A stretch of DNA of 64,000 bases from Hyphomonadaceae bacterium (GTDB taxonomy: Bacteria > Pseudomonadota > Alphaproteobacteria > Caulobacterales > Hyphomonadaceae). Both the position numbers and the translations under genes were made by a program. Shown here in pieces: positions 26,805-34,939 of this stretch. Location of the stretch: positions 1-64,000 of the forward strand of contig JALHLR010000020.1 in the NCBI GenBank assembly GCA_022844475.1. Direction: 5' to 3'. A model generated the notes under the pieces. That model did no database searches, had not been told where the DNA came from, and saw nothing but the letters and a program-made list of their open reading frames with translations. Every line of letters starts with the position of its first letter. Position 1 is the first letter of the stretch.

Positions 26805-27404
26805 ATGGGGGACAACGCGACATCGCTTTTGCGTTCGCTGGGAGGCGAACGTTTGCACACGCAATACATGCGCGGCGCATCCGAAGCGATGATGGCCGCG
26901 GTACGGCTCGAGCATGCGGCGAGTGATCAGGATTTTGCCGACGTGCACGCGCTCGCAACCCAGGAACTTGGACCGGGCCTTGCCTCGCTCGACGAGATCA
27001 AGCGCGTCGATGCGCTGACCGGTGCATCGATCTGGGTGATCCGCCGCCGCGGCGAAGTCACCGGCTTCCTCGCGCCTCTCGCGCTGACGGCTGCAGGCGT
27101 CGCCGCCCTCGTCGACAACACGTTCGACGCCGCAAACATCGACCAGAAATGGGTCGCCCGCATGGGTGAGCCGCTCGCTGGCTTCTATTGCTGGTGCTAC
27201 GCCGGGAAGGATCAGGTCAGCCGCGGCGCGCTTGTGCTCGGCCTGCGCACACTGATCGACCGCTACTTCCCGGACCTGCCCTTCTTCGGACGGGACTCCA
27301 CCGAAGCCGGAGCGCGCATCATGCGCCATCTCGGCTTCTTCCCGTTCGACAATACCCCCCACCTTTTCTGGCGCTGCGCCTCGGTCATGGAGATGGCGGC
27401 ATGA
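26805..27404 (+). CDS. Divergent GNAT-like protein
   Basis: 199 residues from ATG 26805, preceded by GAGGGGG 6 bp away. It has a weak GNAT outline: SIWVIRRRGEVTGFLAPLALTAAG as an early beta hairpin, SRGALVLGLRTLIDRYFPDL in the acetyl-CoA-binding helix position, and RIMRHLGFFPFD as the terminal GNAT segment. The canonical R/Q-x-x-G-x-G/A loop is not recognisable, so cofactor binding may be altered. Its stop overlaps the next GNAT gene (ATGA). It forms an operon with the two downstream genes, probably under the LysR regulator. Confidence 0.75.
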   Translation: MGDNATSLLRSLGGERLHTQYMRGASEAMMAAVRLEHAASDQDFADVHALATQELGPGLASLDEIKRVDALTGASIWVIRRRGEVTGFLAPLALTAAGVAALVDNTFDAANIDQKWVARMGEPLAGFYCWCYAGKDQVSRGALVLGLRTLIDRYFPDLPFFGRDSTEAGARIMRHLGFFPFDNTPHLFWRCASVMEMAA

Positions 27405-27982
27405 TGTCGGTCCACACAAATCACGCAAACAACGACCTGCGTATCGAGATGGTGCGCGATCTCAACGGCTTCATGAAGGTCGTCGCGATCCGCGCATCCG
27501 TGTTCCTCGCGGAGCAGGACTGCCCCTATGACGAGGAGTTCGACAACAACGATCTCTCCTCCTGCCACCTGATTGCGTATCTGCGCAACGAACCGGTCGC
27601 GACGCTGCGCATCCGCTGGTTCGCCTCATTCGCCAAGATCGAGCGCGTCTGCGTGATGAAGCATGTGCGCGGTGGCGCGCTGGTCAAGCTGATGATCGAG
27701 ACCGCGGTCGACATGATCGGCCGCAAGGGCTACCGCCACGTGCTCGGCTACATCCAGAAACGCCTCGTGCCCTTCTGGAAGCAACTCGGCTTCCATCCGC
27801 GCGAGGGCCGCCAGGGCTTCCGCTTCTCGGACTATGACTATGTCGAATGCTACCGCGAACTGGCGGCGCGCAACGACGCCGTCACGATGGATAGCGATCC
27901 TTACGTGGTCATGCGCCCCGAGGGAGAGTGGGACGAGGAAAGTGTCCTCGACCGCTCGGCTGCCCGACCTGCGGTAGCCTAG
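27401..27982 (+). CDS. GNAT-family N-acetyltransferase
   Basis: 193 residues beginning inside the previous stop. The GNAT core is CHLIAYLRNEPVATLRIRWFASFAKIERVCVMKHVRGGALVKLMIETA, followed by GYRHVLGYIQKRLVPFWKQLGFHPREGRQGF. The NxRxSVFLAEQ start (FMKVVAIRASVFLAEQDCPYDEEFDNNDL) resembles enzymes that act on small metabolites or acyl donors related to the ElaA/PhnO-type group. The acceptor is unknown. It lies between a second GNAT-like gene and an isochorismatase-fold gene. Confidence 0.88.
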   Translation: MMSVHTNHANNDLRIEMVRDLNGFMKVVAIRASVFLAEQDCPYDEEFDNNDLSSCHLIAYLRNEPVATLRIRWFASFAKIERVCVMKHVRGGALVKLMIETAVDMIGRKGYRHVLGYIQKRLVPFWKQLGFHPREGRQGFRFSDYDYVECYRELAARNDAVTMDSDPYVVMRPEGEWDEESVLDRSAARPAVA

Positions 27983-28041
27983 CCGCCACCGCCTCCAGAC
28001 CGACTTCTTCCAGCTTGGCCTTCCAGCTCCAGGGTCTCCCC

Positions 28042-28611
28042 ATGGACGTTTCGACCTGTCGCCTTGTCTGCGTCGACCTGCAACCGGACGCCGTGCCCGA
28101 TCGCGAGCCTGATGCAAAGGCGGGCAGCGCCGCACGCCAGTTGCTCACGCTCGGCCGGCGCCTGGGCTGGACGATTGCGCACACGCGCAGGCGCACACGC
28201 CAGCCGCTGATCCGTACCCGCAACACGGGCGCCGCCACAGGCCTCAACCCGCTGATGTCGGAAGCTGTCTTCTTCCATGACACACGCTCGCTCGCCGACA
28301 GCCACGGCCTCGCCGCCCTTCTCCATGAATGGCGTAGCGAGACGATCCTCGTCGCCGCCTTCGATCCGATGGCGCTTTCATCCCTCGTGCTCGCCTGCCA
28401 CGAGCCCGGCCCGCGCCTTCTTCTGGTGGAAGACGTGACCCCGCTCAGCGACCTGCGCGCCGCAACGCCTGTGAGCGCTTTCCACGGCAAGGGCTGGAAA
28501 GGCGCTTTTGGCCAGATCACCCTCGCCGAGCTGATCCGCCGCGCCAATCGCGAGGGGGTCCATCTCTTCCCGGGTGTCGCCTCCGACCGCCACGCTCCCA
28601 CCCCGGCGTGA
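28042..28611 (+). CDS. Isochorismatase-fold hydrolase-like protein without the catalytic Cys
   Basis: 189 residues. The start CRLVCVDLQPDAVPD carries the Asp of the cysteine-hydrolase triad, and the fold continues RLGWTIAHTRRR and DTRSLADSHGLAALLHEW. In the nucleophile segment (usually V-x-G-x-x-T-x-x-C-V) this protein has VAAFDPMALSSLVLAC, so the cysteine is replaced by Ser. It is therefore likely a non-hydrolytic or altered member. It ends the LysR-linked cluster, 60 bp after the GNAT gene. Confidence 0.75.
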   Translation: MDVSTCRLVCVDLQPDAVPDREPDAKAGSAARQLLTLGRRLGWTIAHTRRRTRQPLIRTRNTGAATGLNPLMSEAVFFHDTRSLADSHGLAALLHEWRSETILVAAFDPMALSSLVLACHEPGPRLLLVEDVTPLSDLRAATPVSAFHGKGWKGAFGQITLAELIRRANREGVHLFPGVASDRHAPTPA

Positions 28612-28714
28612 CCGACAACGGGGCTTGCGATCAGTTCATTCGGGATACAGAAGATGCCGGGATATCCTACTGTCTGACCGGGATTCGGAACCAGCGTACT
28701 CAAGGGGGCTTTGC

Positions 28715-29203
28715 GTGAACTTTCGTCCTGCAACTCTGACGGTGTCGGCGCTCGCCCTGTTCGCAGCCTGCACGCCCGCGGCCGAAGCACCGGTCCCCGC
28801 AACGCCGCCACCCGCGCCGATCGCTGAAGAGCCCGCCGGCCCCAGCGGCCCCGCCGCCGAAAACACCCCCGACAGCCTGTCGACTGCGCCCGCCGACACA
28901 GCCGCGCCAGCCGCCGCGCCCGCCATCCCCGCAGCATCGACCGGGCCGAGCAGCGAAGAGCTGGCCAATGGGCGCGCAATCTATGCCGGCGTCGGCTCGT
29001 GCGCCATGTGCCACGGCCCGACCGGCCAGGGCACCCAGATGGGCATCGCCCTCACCGCGGGTCTCGACTACGAGGCGGTGAAGGAAAAGATCGTCAAGGG
29101 CATGGTCAGCCCAGGCGAGAAAATGCCGCCCATGGGCGCTGCGCTCTCGGCCGACCAGCTCGACGACCTGGCCAAATTCGTCGCTGCCGGCCTGCCGCAA
29201 TAG
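28715..29203 (+). CDS. c-type cytochrome lipoprotein
   Basis: 162 residues from GTG 28715 with AGGGGG upstream. The signal VNFRPATLTVSALALFAAC ends in a lipobox (FAAC), then a long Pro/Ala/Ser-rich linker (about 20-80) leads to a single-heme domain with CAMCHG (heme attachment) and a candidate distal Met in GEKMPPMGAAL. The linker probably lets the heme domain swing from the membrane. Its redox partner is not encoded nearby. Confidence 0.9.
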   Translation: MNFRPATLTVSALALFAACTPAAEAPVPATPPPAPIAEEPAGPSGPAAENTPDSLSTAPADTAAPAAAPAIPAASTGPSSEELANGRAIYAGVGSCAMCHGPTGQGTQMGIALTAGLDYEAVKEKIVKGMVSPGEKMPPMGAALSADQLDDLAKFVAAGLPQ

Positions 29204-29317
29204 GATCGCTGCTCAGGCCAGCGCTTCGCTCATCCCCAGAAACCGTCAGGGTTGCGCCGGCTCTCGCTTGGCCTCCTGACCTGACCGCTGCAGACTTGGC
29301 GCGTCGGGAGAGCGGCC

Positions 29318-30010
29318 ATGTCGAAACTGTATTTTTCCTACGCCGCGATGAATGCAGGCAAGTCCACTGTGCTGCTGCAGGCGTCCTACAACTACCAGGA
29401 GCGCGGCATGCATTCGCTGCTCTTCACCTCGGCGCTCTATGCCGAGACCGAGGAAGGCCGCATCACATCGCGCATCGGCATCAGCGCCGACGCGCTGCTC
29501 TATGGCGAAACCGACGACCTCTACGCATGGATCAGTCGCGAACAGCGGAAGAAGAAGATCGACTGCGTCTTCGTCGACGAGGCGCAGTTCCTGACGAAGC
29601 CCCAGGTCTGGCAACTCGCGCGCGTCGCAGACCGCCTCGGCATCCCCGTGCTCTGCTACGGCCTGCGCACCGATTTCCGCGGCGAGCTGTTTCCCGGCTC
29701 GGCTGAACTCCTCGCCATCGCCGACAATCTCCGGGAGATCCGCACCATCTGCCATTGCGGAAGCAAGGCCACCATGGTCGTCCGCCGCACGCCTGATGGG
29801 CGCGCGATCATGCGCGGGGATCAGGTCGGCATCGAAAAGTCGATGTACGTGTCGCTCTGCAGGTCACACTGGGAAGAAGAGACCGGCCGCTGGCCTGTGG
29901 CATCCACGCTCAAGGCCAAGACCGCTGCTCCGGCGCGCAAGAAGTCGACCGTCAAGAAAGCCAAGCCAGCGCGGCGCTCGCCTGCGCAAACCCGTCGCGC
30001 CGCGCGCTAG
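29318..30010 (+). CDS. tdk: Thymidine kinase
   Basis: 230 residues, class II TK. P-loop AAMNAGKSTVLLQASYNYQERG, catalytic segment CVFVDEAQFLTKPQV, the lasso GLRTDFRGELFPGSAELLAIAD and zinc-type ICHCGSKATMVVR with a later CRSH, matching the E. coli enzyme almost throughout. It phosphorylates thymidine in the salvage pathway. The last 35 residues form an unusual Lys/Ala/Arg-rich tail not seen in E. coli TK. Its TAG lies in CTAG, which also supplies the stop of the convergent MerR gene. Confidence 0.97.
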   Translation: MSKLYFSYAAMNAGKSTVLLQASYNYQERGMHSLLFTSALYAETEEGRITSRIGISADALLYGETDDLYAWISREQRKKKIDCVFVDEAQFLTKPQVWQLARVADRLGIPVLCYGLRTDFRGELFPGSAELLAIADNLREIRTICHCGSKATMVVRRTPDGRAIMRGDQVGIEKSMYVSLCRSHWEEETGRWPVASTLKAKTAAPARKKSTVKKAKPARRSPAQTRRAAR

Positions 30011-30783
30011 GCCTGGCCCCCGCGTTCCGCGTGCGCTTTCATCGCGTCCGTCAGCCACACCGAAAATCCCGGCGCGATCGTCTCGTAGCGCGTCACGAAA
30101 TCCGGATGCGAGAGATAGAGATCGGCCAGCCCCGCATAAGCCTGAGGCGGGCACGACTTGCCCCACGCCGCCGCCACCCATGCCCGGTGCCGCCTGATCA
30201 TCCTGTCCACAGGCGCTGCATCCGGCGCGATGCCGCGCTTCATGCCTTCGGCGAGTGACCTCTCGATGTCCTTCAAGTCATCCATCGCCGCGCCCTGTTC
30301 GGCCTCCGACATACCCGCCCGCGCCTTGCGCGAGCGCGCGATGTCGTCCTTCATCGGATCGTCATAGCGCTCGACCAGCCACGCTTCGTACGCGGCCTGC
30401 TTCTCGGCAGAGAAACCCTTGTAGAGATCAGCATTGGACATGTTCGCCTCGCCCTTCATGGCAGCGACCGTACGGTCAATTGTTTCGATGAGGACGCGAT
30501 AGCGTTCCCGCTCGGCCTCCAGCTTTTCGCGATGGCGCATCAGGACGTCGACCTGATCCTCGCCCTCGAGATCCAGCAACGCCGCGATTTCTCCCAAAGG
30601 CACGCCCAGTTCGCGATGGAAAAGGATCCGCTGCAGCCGGAGCAGTTCGGCGCGGCCGTAGTAGCGATACCCATTCGCCCCGATATGGGCCGGTGCGAGC
30701 AGGCCGATCTCGTCATAATGGTGCAGCGTGCGCACCGTTACGCCCGAAATCGCAGCAACTTGCTTGACGGTCAGATCCTTCAT
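30007..30783 (-). CDS. MerR-family regulator with TipAS antibiotic-recognition domain
   Basis: 258 residues from ATG 30783. N-terminal MerR DNA-binding region (TVKQVAAISGVTVRTLHHYDEIGLLAPAHIG, YRYYGRAELLRLQRILFHRELG), a dimerisation coiled coil (about 80-120), then a TipAS domain (LYKGFSAEKQAAYEAWLVERYDD to SHPDFVTRYETIAPGFSVWL). TipAS domains bind thiopeptide or other ligands and activate efflux or stress genes. It ends on the shared CTAG with tdk, and 121 bp separates its start from the unknown gene at 30905. Confidence 0.93.
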   Translation of the reverse strand: MKDLTVKQVAAISGVTVRTLHHYDEIGLLAPAHIGANGYRYYGRAELLRLQRILFHRELGVPLGEIAALLDLEGEDQVDVLMRHREKLEAERERYRVLIETIDRTVAAMKGEANMSNADLYKGFSAEKQAAYEAWLVERYDDPMKDDIARSRKARAGMSEAEQGAAMDDLKDIERSLAEGMKRGIAPDAAPVDRMIRRHRAWVAAAWGKSCPPQAYAGLADLYLSHPDFVTRYETIAPGFSVWLTDAMKAHAERGGQA

Positions 30784-30904
30784 GACGCTCCTCTGCGGCC
30801 TCACGAGGCGTGAGGGTCAATGAACTGATGCGGCGATCCGATGGTTAATCTTCGCGCGGTCCGATAGTTGCTTGGAAGTCCCAAACGGTTCTGGGAGACT
30901 GCAC

Positions 30905-31699
30905 ATGAACGGGACAAACACGCTCGAACGCCAACCGGTCAGCGCCAATTCGGGGAATCCCTTTCCCTGGGCCGGCCAGCCTGACGAGACGGCGTGCAAC
31001 TACGCCTTCGGCAACCTCATCCGCAACCTGCCCCCGCGCATCGCCCTTGAGGGCCAGCTGCACGCGCCGACCGTGATGGCGGCGATCGGCGCTGTCGCCG
31101 GCGTTGCCGCCCAGGTCTCGCTTCTGGCCGACGCGGAAAAGATGGAGAAGGTCACTTCGGAAAAGAAACTCTCGGAACTGACGCTCAAGGCCGACGGCCG
31201 CATTTTTCTTTACGGCCCCGCCCTCAATGAGATGCTCTACAGCGTCAGCGATCCTGTCCTCGCCCGCTCGCGGGTATGGAACATGATGGTCGCCGCTGCG
31301 CTGTCGAAGGGCCTCGATCGCAAGGACCTGCCGAACGTGCCGGCGATGTTCCGCCATGTCAGCGACTCGTTCAACACGCCAAAGGAGGGCCTGCCGTCCG
31401 TGGCGGACAAGCTCCAGCCCGTGGCGTCCACGCGTGACCTCCTGAAACTTGTCGGCCCCGTCGCCTTCGCCGCGCTCGCCGGAGAGATCAGCCCCGCCAT
31501 CAGCACGGCGGGCGGCATTGCGAACCGCAAGTCATGGGTCGCCATCACGGCTCAGGCCGCCGCAAACATGCTGCTCAGCGCCTCGCGCATCCTCCCCCCG
31601 GCCCAGTGCCTCACCATCGCGATGGAATCGGCGATCTACGCGTCCAAGATGCGCGCGAACGCCCCGGCCGAAACCACGACCGTCGTAGGTCACGCGTAG
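30905..31699 (+). CDS. Unknown conserved-looking alpha-helical protein
   Basis: 264 residues from ATG 30905 with GGGAG 7 bp upstream. I do not recognise the family. The sequence is mostly helical with an Ala/Gly-rich stretch (IGAVAGVAAQVSLLAD about 62-77) that is too short for certain membrane insertion, a DLRRWEY-less middle, and a region SRVWNMMVAAALSKGLDRKDLPNVPAMFRHV. No signal peptide. It is monocistronic, divergent from the MerR gene, and its 3' end overlaps the convergent SnoaL-like gene by 10 bp. Confidence 0.7.
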   Translation: MNGTNTLERQPVSANSGNPFPWAGQPDETACNYAFGNLIRNLPPRIALEGQLHAPTVMAAIGAVAGVAAQVSLLADAEKMEKVTSEKKLSELTLKADGRIFLYGPALNEMLYSVSDPVLARSRVWNMMVAAALSKGLDRKDLPNVPAMFRHVSDSFNTPKEGLPSVADKLQPVASTRDLLKLVGPVAFAALAGEISPAISTAGGIANRKSWVAITAQAAANMLLSASRILPPAQCLTIAMESAIYASKMRANAPAETTTVVGHA

Positions 31700-32046
31700 G
31701 CAGCGACAGACCTGACCACCTTGCCATCCGTCCCCAGCACAAAGGTCTCCGTGACCTGCTGCTGGCGGTGGTTGGTGTAGAGGATGGTCAGGGCGTCGGA
31801 GCTGGCGAATACCAGGTCCACTTCGAAATAAAGGTCGCGCGCGAGATCGAGGGCTTTGCCCCAGTAGTCCCGCAGCGCGGCCTTTCCGTTCAGGGCATCG
31901 ACGTCCCGGCCCGTGACGATCCGGATGCGCGGCGAATGGAACACCACATCGTCCGCATAGTGGGCGAGGATTGCCTCAAGATCATGGTCGTTCCACGCCT
32001 TCACCCATTCCCGGGCGAAGGTCTGCGCGTCATCCGGGCTGATCAT
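31690..32046 (-). CDS. SnoaL/NTF2-like domain protein
   Basis: 118 residues from ATG 32046, overlapping the upstream caspase-like stop by 4 bp. NTF2-like fold: FAREWVKAWNDHDLEAILAHYADDVVFHSPRI, then GKAALRDYWGKAL and LYFEVDLVFASSDALTILYTNHRQQ. Such single-domain proteins are ligand-binding or small isomerases; no catalytic set can be assigned. The coupling suggests it works with the caspase-like protein, or is only carried with it. Confidence 0.88.
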   Translation of the reverse strand: MISPDDAQTFAREWVKAWNDHDLEAILAHYADDVVFHSPRIRIVTGRDVDALNGKAALRDYWGKALDLARDLYFEVDLVFASSDALTILYTNHRQQQVTETFVLGTDGKVVRSVAAYA

Positions 32047-32756
32047 CGAAAAGGGTCGTCCCTGCAGCTTGCGTACAGCACCAGATTGAGCGACCGCGCC
32101 CGACCCGCCTTCGCAATCTCGCTGACCGGAATCGCATGCGTCGACAACCATTTCCCATCCTGCGCGGGAAAATCCCCCATCATCCAGTAGACGCTGCGCT
32201 GGTGCTGCGCCCCATGGCCGCCAATGTAGATGATCGCATTGTCGGCGGCCTCAGAGGCGTCGGCAAACTCCGCCATCGCCGCGCGCGCCTCCTCAGCAGT
32301 CGCATCAAGCACCAGCATGGTCTGGTAACCCGCCGCGCTCAGGGCCTCGGGAACACGTTTCGCATCATGCGCCGCGCCCGGCAGTGAGTAGGCATCAGAC
32401 TTCGAGTAGTCGGCATTGATCAGAACCAGCGCGAGCCGCGTCCCGCCCTTGTCCAGCCGGCGCTTCGGGTCAGGCAGCGTGCGCGGATAATCCATCATCT
32501 GCCAGCCGCGCGAATGGATCTGGTTCGCCTCCGCCATTCGCCGCGTGAACGCCTCCAGCGTCAGAGGCTTGCCGGCGATCACCTCGCACAGCGCGCTCGC
32601 AAACGGATTTCCGCCCTGGCTTGACCGGTCACTAGTGAGCCGCCCCGCCTGCCCCGCATAGTAGATCAGCGGCGCGGCGGGTGACGGCGCAGTCTGCGCA
32701 AATGAAGGGCTCGCGGAGGATGCGGCCAGCGCAGCGATGAAAGTTCGGCGGTTCAT
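32043..32756 (-). CDS. Caspase-like (C14) protein with apparently permuted domain order
   Basis: 237 residues from ATG 32756, with a Tat-like signal (MNRRTFIAALAASSASPSFA). After the signal, LIYYAGQAGRLTSDRSSQGG and NPFASALCEVIAGKPLTLEAF to MMDYPR match the segment that normally closes bacterial caspase domains (YAAxPG, then SDG, NSPFT, RVR). The normal N-terminal part follows: LALVLINADYSKSDAYSLPG, AAHDAKRV, catalytic His181 in YIGGHGAQ, and Cys231 in LVLYASCRDDPFR, where the protein ends. Both catalytic residues are present, but the C-terminal lobe sits first. The stop overlaps the SnoaL-like start. The permutation is inference by eye. Confidence 0.8.
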   Translation of the reverse strand: MNRRTFIAALAASSASPSFAQTAPSPAAPLIYYAGQAGRLTSDRSSQGGNPFASALCEVIAGKPLTLEAFTRRMAEANQIHSRGWQMMDYPRTLPDPKRRLDKGGTRLALVLINADYSKSDAYSLPGAAHDAKRVPEALSAAGYQTMLVLDATAEEARAAMAEFADASEAADNAIIYIGGHGAQHQRSVYWMMGDFPAQDGKWLSTHAIPVSEIAKAGRARSLNLVLYASCRDDPFR

Positions 32757-32804
32757 GAGGCGGAGGGTAGCGGGCCGCCGCCTCATGTCCAGCTTGTCCG
32801 ACAA

Positions 32805-34388
32805 CTAGAACTTCAACACCTTCACATACCGCACCTGCGGCAGCTTCTCGATGGCTTCCAGCGTCGCCGCCGGCACGTCCTGGTCCACGCCAACGATCGC
32901 GATCGCATCGCCGCCCGCCGCCTCACGACCAAGGTTGAACGTCGCGATGTTGACCTTTGCCTCGCCCAGTAGACCCGCCATCGCGCCGATGAAGCCGGGC
33001 TTGTCCGAGTTGTTGACGAACAGCATGTAGGGCTGGAAGTCGGCTTCCAGCGCCATGCCCTTGACCTCGACGATACGCGGCTTGCCGCCGACGATGGCGC
33101 CGGCGACAGAGCGCCACTTGCCCTCGACCTTCACCTTGATGCGGACGAGCGAGTCATAGATGGGGCTCGCCTCGTTGACCGATTCCTTCAGCGAGCCGCC
33201 GCGCTCCTGCAGGATGGCAGGCGCCGAGACCATGTTCACTTCTGCCAGGAACGGACGCAGCAGGCCCGCCAGCGCCGCCGACGTCAGCGGCTTGCGATTG
33301 AAGGCTGCGACCGCGCCTTCATATTCGATCTCGACCTCCGACACGCCGCCGTCAGCAACCTGGCCGGCAAATTGCCCCAGCTTCTCGGCCAGCGCCACGA
33401 ACGGCTTCAGCTTCGGCGCCTCTTCTGCCGTCACCGACGGCGTGTTGAGCGCGTTGGTGACCGCCCCCGTCAGCAGGTAATCCGCCATCTGCTCGGCGAC
33501 CTGGAAGGCCACATTGTCCTGCGCCTCCACGGTGGACGCGCCAAGGTGCGGCGTCGCCACGAAGTTCGGCGCGCCGAACAGCACGTTGGTCTTTGCCGGC
33601 TCCTCGAGGAACACGTCGAACGCTGCCGCACCGATATGCCCGCTATCGAGCCCCGCGCGCACTGCCGCCTCGTCGGCAAGCCCGCCGCGCGCGCAGTTGA
33701 TGAGGATCACGCCCTTCTTCGTCCTGGCGAGGTTCTCGGCCGACAGGATGTTCTTCGTCTGCTCGGTCAGCGGCGTGTGCAGCGTGATCACGTCGGCGCG
33801 CGCCAGCAGCTCATCCAGCTCGACTTTCTCGACACCCAGCGCCGTCGCACGATCTGCCGTCAGGAAGGGGTCATAAGCGACGACTTTCATCTTGAGACCC
33901 AGCGCGCGGTCCGCAACGATCGAACCGATATTCCCGGCGCCGATAAGGCCGAGCGTCTTCGCATACAGCTCGATGCCGATGTAGTCCTTCTTCGGCCATT
34001 CGCCCGCGATGGTGCGCTGGCTGGCGGACGGAATCTGGCGCGCGGCCGCAAACATCATCGCAATCGCATGCTCGGCCGTGGTTATGGCGTTGCCGAACGG
34101 CGTATTCATCACGATGACGCCCTTGGCGGTCGCTGCCTTCACATCGACGTTGTCGACGCCGATGCCCGCGCGGCCAATCACTTTCAGCTTCGTGCCCGCA
34201 GCGATCACGTCCTTGTCCGGCTTGCAGGCCGAGCGCACGGCCAGCCCGTCATAGTCGCCGATGATCCTGATCAGCTCGTCCTTCTTAAGGCCGACCTTCA
34301 TGTCCACCTCGATCCCGCGATTGCGGAAGATGTCGGCCGCGCCTGGCGCGAGGTCGTCGGCGATGAGGACTTTCACTTTGTTGGTCAT
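32805..34388 (-). CDS. serA: D-3-phosphoglycerate dehydrogenase
   Basis: 527 residues from ATG 34388 with AAGGAG upstream. Substrate and NAD domains: VGLKKDELIRIIGDYDGLAVRSACKPD, GRAGIGVDNVDVKAATAKGVIVMNTP, TLGLIGAGNIGSIVADRALGLKMKVVAYDP, and the catalytic region INCARGGLADEAAV, AFDVFLEEPAKTN, ATPHLGAS. Then an intervening (ASB) domain and a C-terminal ACT domain (DKPGFIGAMAGLLGEAKVNIATFNLGRE). This is the long form. It makes 3-phosphohydroxypyruvate, the first step of serine synthesis, and belongs to the serC-mazG-GNAT-serA cluster; the gap to the GNAT gene is 2 bp. Confidence 0.97.
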   Translation of the reverse strand: MTNKVKVLIADDLAPGAADIFRNRGIEVDMKVGLKKDELIRIIGDYDGLAVRSACKPDKDVIAAGTKLKVIGRAGIGVDNVDVKAATAKGVIVMNTPFGNAITTAEHAIAMMFAAARQIPSASQRTIAGEWPKKDYIGIELYAKTLGLIGAGNIGSIVADRALGLKMKVVAYDPFLTADRATALGVEKVELDELLARADVITLHTPLTEQTKNILSAENLARTKKGVILINCARGGLADEAAVRAGLDSGHIGAAAFDVFLEEPAKTNVLFGAPNFVATPHLGASTVEAQDNVAFQVAEQMADYLLTGAVTNALNTPSVTAEEAPKLKPFVALAEKLGQFAGQVADGGVSEVEIEYEGAVAAFNRKPLTSAALAGLLRPFLAEVNMVSAPAILQERGGSLKESVNEASPIYDSLVRIKVKVEGKWRSVAGAIVGGKPRIVEVKGMALEADFQPYMLFVNNSDKPGFIGAMAGLLGEAKVNIATFNLGREAAGGDAIAIVGVDQDVPAATLEAIEKLPQVRYVKVLKF

Positions 34389-34390
34389 GG

Positions 34391-34939
34391 TCAGTCTCCT
34401 TGAATCCGGGCGAGCCAATCGGCGCGCGTTAGTCTGTGAACGAGGCAGTCGTCCTCCTCATGGAAGACCTGCCGATGCGTCGGGACAAAGCCGAGACGCT
34501 GGTAGAATTTGTGCGCCCGCGTGTTGGACGCGAGCGGATCGATGATGATCGCCGTCACCGGCGGATCTGAAAAACAGCGCGCTAAGGCGAGGCGCATCAT
34601 CGTCTCGCCATGCCCCTTGCCGCGCGCGTCGGCCTCGCCAATCCAGATATCGAGCGAGCGCAGGTTGGGTTCGATCTCGCCCCAGTAGTGCGTCGGCTCC
34701 AGATGCGGATCGCACATCTGCATGGCGCCAATCGGTCGGCCATCAAGTTCGGCGATCCAGTATTCCCAGACATCGCGCTGGTAGAGATCGATGTTCGCGG
34801 CCCAGTCATTGTCCTCGCCCCACGCTATGACCGCATCGGGATCATCGCTGCCTGAAGCGATCACGACGGGGTCGGCGTCCCAGCGCAGAAGCGTCGGAAT
34901 GTCGGCATGTGTGGCGGCGCGAAGCGTGATGTCAGACAT
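34391..34939 (-). CDS. GNAT acetyltransferase in the ser operon (AAC(6')-like)
   Basis: 182 residues. GNAT features: LRAATHADIPTLLRWDADPVV, YWIAELDGRPIGAMQMCDP, RSLDIWIGEADARGKGHGETMMRLAL with the acetyl-CoA loop RGKGHG, and RAHKFYQRLGFVPTHR. The overall pattern is like the aminoglycoside 6'-acetyltransferase-type branch, though family membership alone does not show resistance. It overlaps the MazG-like gene by 8 bp and is 2 bp from serA, so it is embedded in a serine-biosynthesis operon. Confidence 0.88.
   Translation of the reverse strand: MSDITLRAATHADIPTLLRWDADPVVIASGSDDPDAVIAWGEDNDWAANIDLYQRDVWEYWIAELDGRPIGAMQMCDPHLEPTHYWGEIEPNLRSLDIWIGEADARGKGHGETMMRLALARCFSDPPVTAIIIDPLASNTRAHKFYQRLGFVPTHRQVFHEEDDCLVHRLTRADWLARIQGD

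Noticed and set aside
34391-34939. Aminoglycoside resistance gene
   Set aside because: It is GNAT with AAC(6')-like outline, but it sits in a serine operon and nothing shows drug modification.
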